Source: Lingula anatina
Taxonomy: Eukaryota; Brachiopoda; Lingulata; Lingulida; Lingulidae
DNA: 34,916 bases
Direction: 5' to 3'
NCBI RefSeq assembly: GCF_001039355.2
Contig: NW_019775576.1
Span: forward strand, 277,023-311,938
The position numbers and the translations under genes were made by a program. Below, piece by piece: positions 29,740-34,916 of this stretch. Position 1 is the first letter of the stretch. Every line of letters starts with the position of its first letter. The notes beneath the pieces were generated by a model. That model was not told the DNA's origin and did not search any database. It saw only the letters and a program-made list of their open reading frames with translations.

Positions 29740-30011
29740 CAGTGACGGATTTAGGGAGGTGTCAGGGGGGGGTCCTGACCCCTCTTCGATTTTTGAAAAA
29801 AATCACACCAATAGTTCCCTCTTAAAATTAGAATTTTGACTAGCTGAACCATAGTCCTAAACCGTACCAAATGGCACCGTTCGCCTTCTAAAATATCAAA
29901 TTTTTTCGGGACCCGAAACCCCATGCCAAGGGAGGGGGGGAGGTCGGCTTTGCATGTCGGCCTGTCATTCCCCCCCCCCCCCCCCTTCAAATAATCCTGG
30001 ATCCGCCCCTG
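29740..30011. mobile_element. 272-bp hAT-like MITE at the stop codon of transporter A
   Basis: The left end is CAGTGACGGATTTAGG and the right end, read inward, CAGGGGCGGATCCAGG, related to the ends of 9069-9236. GACAG is present at 29735-29739 and 30012-30016. The first copy contains the GA of the TGA stop (29734-29736), so the insertion struck the stop codon. The 5-bp duplication is shorter than the hAT norm. The interior has poly-G and poly-C runs and no gene. Confidence 0.75.
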
Positions 30012-30045
30012 GACAGCATAAGTGCCATTGTATACGTGTATAATG

Positions 30046-30073
30046 AATAAAACTGTATAAAATGATGAATAAA
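30046..30073 (+). terminator. Polyadenylation signals of transporter A
   Basis: AATAAA at 30046-30051 and again at 30068-30073, about 310-340 bp after the stop codon and just beyond the inserted MITE. Confidence 0.65.
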
Positions 30074-30074
30074 A

Positions 30075-31660
30075 TTGTATCATCGGTGGATCTCGGACGT
30101 ATATCAGTATTTAACTTCCGTTATTGTGTTAGGGGTACAGTAACTCTTCGTAAACAGTGCGATGGATGTGACATAATCTTCAACGTGATTTTTTTTTCAG
30201 CGTTTGTTATATTACGCATGACAGTTATTGTGGAAAGCAAAAAAAAAAAAACTATGGAGCGGCATGAAAAAAAAATGCCTAGAATCTTGTTATCGTTACC
30301 AAATTACATTTGAATATTTAATTATTTCACTGATTATTACCTTATTGCTTGTGCCAAAACACATGATTTGTTCCGACGCACGCCAATTAATTAAGAGAGG
30401 ACTTTCGGACTTGTAAAACTAAGACTTCTGGATATTACTATGGAGGACAGGTCCACTTTTTTTCTATTCCATTTCACCTAAGCCATAAATTTCTGCCAAC
30501 GAAACTCCGGGTGAGCTTCCCGCACTGCACGCAAACCGTGCTGGTTTCGGTTTAGTGTACTTATGGGCAGTGTCAATTTTTAAAGGGTGCAAATAGTTAG
30601 ACAGGAACAATTGGATATTGACCACATTTTTGATAAGACATATTGCATCTTCACATTTCCTTCAGGCCTTAATTATGCAAACAGATTTTTTCAGGATCAG
30701 TATTAGTTTTGGTTGGTCCTACTAAATTTCGTAGTTAGAGGAGCTTGTGTTCAGGATCTCCTTGAGCAATTTCACAATAGTTTTACATAAGTCACGTTAA
30801 CGTGTTGATAGCATTGTTAGAGACATATATATGTTTTCATTTGATCATTGCATGGTTTCTAAAATATTTTTCTTATTATATTTACATGTACATTGTTAGA
30901 TGAGGTGTACAGATATAGTGCTGGAAGCTTAGATATTTTAGCAAATGTAAATAAAAGTAAATAGTCTTGTTTTATCATTTGAAGCATTTCTGCTATTTCA
31001 AATTGTATTTGATATAATAATCTCTTATTTATTGAACAATCGAATAAATGACGCAGTGTCCTGAAAACTTAGTCGTTTTGTCTATTCTACCGGTAGGCCC
31101 TGAGCATGAAACAACCTAAAATAAAATTTCACTCTTATATGAACTCATTTCACTCTGACCTCACGTTTGCTGATAGCAATTAATAAGTAATGACAGGAAA
31201 CCATACGTGAAAACAAAGGAAAATATAAAATGAGGGATCACATATTATGTCGTCATACTACTGTACATAGTGGAGTTGCCATCAAAAGGAGGGTCAACAT
31301 TTATTTCACCTCTTCGTATCCGCAATTTCTCGCTCTATCAAGTTCTTTTTCATCCACGTAAGTTCAACTGAGATCATGATAAGTGCAATTGCTTTTTTCT
31401 GTCACTGTTTAATTGATATTAACACCAAAAATCTGAAAAATAGGGCCCTTGAAATCGTGCTACAGCTAGAAAAAGTGGTCGTCTTGAGCCTCGTTTGGAG
31501 AATTTTGAAATCGAGGTCTGGTGCCGGTTACAGTGCAATATATAGGTTATATAGAGATATGCGGGGTATAAACATTTAAGGGAACCCGGAAGAAATATGT
31601 ATTTGTTGCATGAATATTACACTTGTTATCGAATCGATTTGTAATACTTTATGATACCTC
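30075..31660. other. Spacer between the two SLC15 genes
   Basis: AT-rich with no supported gene. It must hold the promoter of transporter B, but no convincing TATA box or conserved block with the promoter of transporter A is seen. Confidence 0.45.
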
Positions 31661-34600
31661 ATGGATAAGGAAAAAGAGGGGCTTCCGCTACTCCATGAAG
31701 AACCCGAGGACAGTACGCTGGAACGCTGGAAATCGCGCGCGGCAATTCTAAGTATTTTACTGATTTTGTTCTGTGAAAGACTAGCGTATTATGCCATCAC
31801 TGTGAACCTTGTGGCATTCTGTAATGATTATATCGAAGAGGACAGCGGACTGACAGTTGCCTTGCTTTTTCAAGGTAAAAAACACGTTCTTTTGCAGCTG
31901 TTATGTTCACTCGCACGCACATACATGCATATACGTGCGCACACGCGCATTTGCACGCGAATGTGAACAATAAGGGATTTTAAGCTCATCGAGAGTAAGA
32001 GTACCAGGGTTCTAATGATATATTTAGCTTATCATTTACAGAAAACTGGATTACACATTTGATCTAAGATAATTTTGTGTTTATGATATGGCACTGATAC
32101 AATGTATAATAGCAAGCCTGTGCACAGTTGCTCTTGTAAATACATCCTACGTCCTGAGTGGGGCAGATATGAATGTAATGCGATGGAATCACTACATGCC
32201 TAAGCGCGTAATGCTATCCTGTTGTAAAATTTCGATAAAAGAACATCCAGTCATAGCGATAAACATGGTAGGCATAGGCCTACTCCAGGGTCGTTCAGTA
32301 AAGAGTGCAGTGGATTTATTTATTTATTTATTTATTGATTTTGATTGATTGGTTTAGTTGTTTGTATTTTCAGTATTTTTTATCATTAGGATTATTATTA
32401 ATAATTATAATAACAACAATAATTATAATAATAATAATAATAAGTAAAACATTTTATGCTTAATTAATTTTTAATCAAAGAAATGCGGTAGAGTCATCTC
32501 TTCCCTTAACTACTTTCAACACACTAGTTCTTACACATATTGCAATACGTTGATATAGGTCATCAGCATTCACTCTCACGTGTGGTAGCAGTAAGAACTT
32601 TGATATTAAAGACACAGTAGACCTGTGCGGGCTTTGAGCACGAACAATTACAATTTACTATTTTTCTGCAGGTGTCCTCTAACTGATTTCTTAAACGTAT
32701 TCTGCTTTCGAGCTTCGCATTAAAATGTGCGTTTTAGTACCGCTCAGTTTAGCCTTCATTAACCTTTGATTAAGTGAGGTGCATATGCGCATTCTTTGAA
32801 CTTTCACTTCTCAAAAAGAAAAAAAGCAATTTTTGAAGGAGTCACGAAAATAGTTATTTTCAAAATGATAAATAATGACTTGGAGATGAGACGAGTGGGC
32901 TATCTATGAAGTAGTAGAAATAAAATATTCATAAAATAGAAATCGTATGTTCCGTCCCTTTTATCAAAATTAATCTTATCATTTCACTATTTACTGACCC
33001 CATTCCACAGCTTTGGAACCTTTATCGAACTGAACTGATTAGGTATACTCACCATTCAGTGTAACTTTGGCAAGCATTTCGCCTTGCAAATGCCTTTTTG
33101 TTAGCAAAGGCATCCTTTGTGACACTTTTGTTACGTAAACCTCTGAACTTGTTTGTTGAATCATCAACAGATTAAGTTAATTGTTGTTGAAGCAATCGTT
33201 TTTCCCTTCTTTTTAAAAGATTGTTTCCTCTCTACATTTTATTTATGATTTTAATTAATTAATAAATTAATTAATTATAGGATAGGATAATGAATAAACA
33301 GGCGGGGTGGAGTGCTTGAATTGCAATTGGTCCGAATGGCGTAGAAAATAAGGCCTTTGAAATCGGCAGTGTCTATAGGCCAACTTATCGTCCATCTTCC
33401 GATATGTAATCATCTTTTATCTTTCAAGAGATTATAAGTCAGAGCAACCCACTCTGCATGACTCTCTTCTTTGGTAGAATACCAAGGTAAAAGTGCACTT
33501 TTTCTTTAAGGAACTGCGTTTTTCTTGCCCTTGGTCCCGGGAATTATTGCAGATACCCTCCTGGGCAAGAAGAAGTTGCTTACAATATGTCTCCCTGTGT
33601 ATATACTTGGTATGTATGCCGCATATTGTGCAATATCTTAAAGTTGTAGTACATTTTAAGTATGTGAGTGTACACAGTATCTTAGGATCTTTGTCTCTCT
33701 CTCTCTCTCTCTCTCTCGTGTTATTACGAGGATAAGGTATTTTTATTTCGTAAACCTCCATATTGGTTAATAAATTAATTATAAATCATTAAAAATATAC
33801 ATAGAATTATCAATAAGATTACAGCTCGAGTGATTGAAAAAAAAAATGGCGTTTAATTTTCATCTCTGCAGGTGGAATATTTCTGACGATTGCCGGGGAC
33901 ATACATCAGGAACAGGTAGGTCAACATATGTATAGTGCTAATGTATGTAGTATTGTTATCAATATCGATATTTATGATAATGAGAGATTTTACCCTATCT
34001 TGGGTGTCATGCAGAGATTAACCTGATCTGGTTCAGATGTCAGTGAAATCACCTGGCGATGCGGCAATTGAATCAACCATTGGTTTAACGTTCTCTGCTC
34101 TGTGGGAACTAGCTGTAAACTTTCAATTACATTTCAAAAGTAAAATAAAGTTTCTGTTATTTTTGGGTTCTTTAGTTATCGGAAAAGATTTTTTCTGTGT
34201 AAACTAAGCCAAATTAAGAAAAACTGATGTATGAGCTACTGGAATGCCTAAGCTAAGTGGGCAACTTATGGCGACGCATATCATAGTTGTATCAAATACG
34301 AACTTGATAAGTGTGATCAGGATGAAACTATAACATTAATATTACTACCATTTCTCTTTTCAGTATGTTAAGGCACATTGTGAGAGTTATAAGTATAGTA
34401 TTGCTTTGTATATTTGCACATCCAATTGTGGGACACTTCTCTGCCTAGAAAACGCTCTTTGTCACCTTTTGCCAACAAGAAGACTTGTAAAACAGAGATT
34501 ATATACTGTGCATGTATACGCATAGTCTCAACAGCCCGTGTTGGTTGAAGACGCAATGGGGTCGTGAACCAGTCAATTTTTACTAGTCTTTTACAAGTCT

Positions 34601-34916
34601 GAAAGGCACATAAAGCTTATGGAGTAATTTTGGTAAATGCCATTCGTTTCAGAACACCCGGGTCGGTTTGTATTACACGGGTCTATCTCTGTGTGCTGTT
34701 GGCGCAGCCTGTGTTAATTCTGTGATTACTCCCTATGGAGCGGACCAGATTGACACGAAATCTGCACAAAGATCTTTCTTTCACTGGTAAGAACGTCTCG
34801 AAATTTAACAATCAGCTGGATTCATGCGTTACTTGTTTATAAATACGCTATCGTAGACTTTAAAATCTCCGATAAACGCGAAGTTGATGATATCTCTTTT
34901 GACGTTAACTCTCTCT
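31661..34916 (+). CDS. SLC15/POT-family transporter B, SLC15A4-like (partial, right edge)
   Basis: Four coding exons are present: 31661-31874, 33511-33609, 33872-33915 and 34653-34786. The last ends in phase 2 at a GTAAGA donor and the gene continues past the window. Exons 2-4 are 99, 44 and 134 nt, exactly the lengths and phases of transporter A. Family marks include LFCERLAYY in TM1, FLPLVPGIIADTLLGKKK, ITPYGADQ and SAQRSFFHW. The N-terminus has EGLPLL (residues 6-11), an acidic dileucine motif consistent with lysosomal sorting. The first ExxER glutamate is Leu36. This is a head-to-tail duplicate of transporter A, clearly diverged in protein sequence and so not recent. Confidence 0.9.
32310..32450. 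repeat. TTTA and AAT simple repeats
   Basis: TTTA units at about 32314-32336 and ATT/AAT-rich repeats at about 32390-32445, in intron 1 of transporter B. Confidence 0.85.
33693..33717. repeat. (TC)n microsatellite
   Basis: About 12 TC units in intron 2 of transporter B. Confidence 0.95.

Noticed and set aside
16285-32280. Repeated TAGGCCTA-like palindromes
   Set aside because: They occur at scattered positions without shared context. Short palindromes like this can be over-represented genome-wide and support no specific function here.

Overview
The window is nuclear DNA from an animal, most likely a marine invertebrate. The grounds are GT-AG introns (plus one GC-AG), AT-rich introns crowded with microsatellites and foldback MITEs, a degenerate Tc1 transposon, and an old bilaterian gene neighbourhood. 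The species cannot be fixed from the sequence. Stray n characters, a 169-base n run and a near-perfect 613-bp duplication show that this is draft assembly.

Layout. (1) 1-1090: the 5' end of a minus-strand kinase-family gene that runs off the left edge. (2) 3346-5619 (-): FAM210A, a mitochondrial DUF1279 protein, three coding exons, 417 aa. (3) 6002-12832 (+): RNMT, the mRNA cap guanine-N7 methyltransferase, eleven coding exons, 419 aa. FAM210A and RNMT are divergent and also adjacent in human (chr18p11), so this is conserved microsynteny with a shared 382-bp promoter interval. (4) 14395-17881 (+): a second copy of the kinase-family gene, readable through most of its kinase N-lobe before an assembly gap and a 65-bp minisatellite (18051-18350). 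The two kinase paralogs are inverted copies that face each other across FAM210A-RNMT and share about 1.1 kb of promoter and 5' gene, including two TGACGTCA sites each. (5) 19085-20471: a Tc1-like DD34E transposon with intact ends and a dead transposase. (6) 21757-29736 (+) and 31661 to beyond the right edge (+): two tandem, head-to-tail SLC15/POT-family transporters most like SLC15A4 (PHT1), with identical exon 2-4 lengths.

How the genes relate. RNMT and FAM210A act in different compartments (nuclear cap methylation; mitochondrial membrane) and share only the intergenic promoter. The SLC15 pair looks like a local duplication of a lysosomal peptide/histidine transporter. Both copies keep an acidic dileucine sorting motif but lack the first glutamate of the ExxER motif of the family. 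The kinase-family pair is the least familiar content: a short conserved N-terminus with core WDNLLxCFGLxRGP joined through several small exons to a protein-kinase domain.

Repeats. At least seven MITE-like inverted-repeat elements lie in introns and 3' regions. One has landed in the stop codon of the first SLC15 gene, which still reads TGA.
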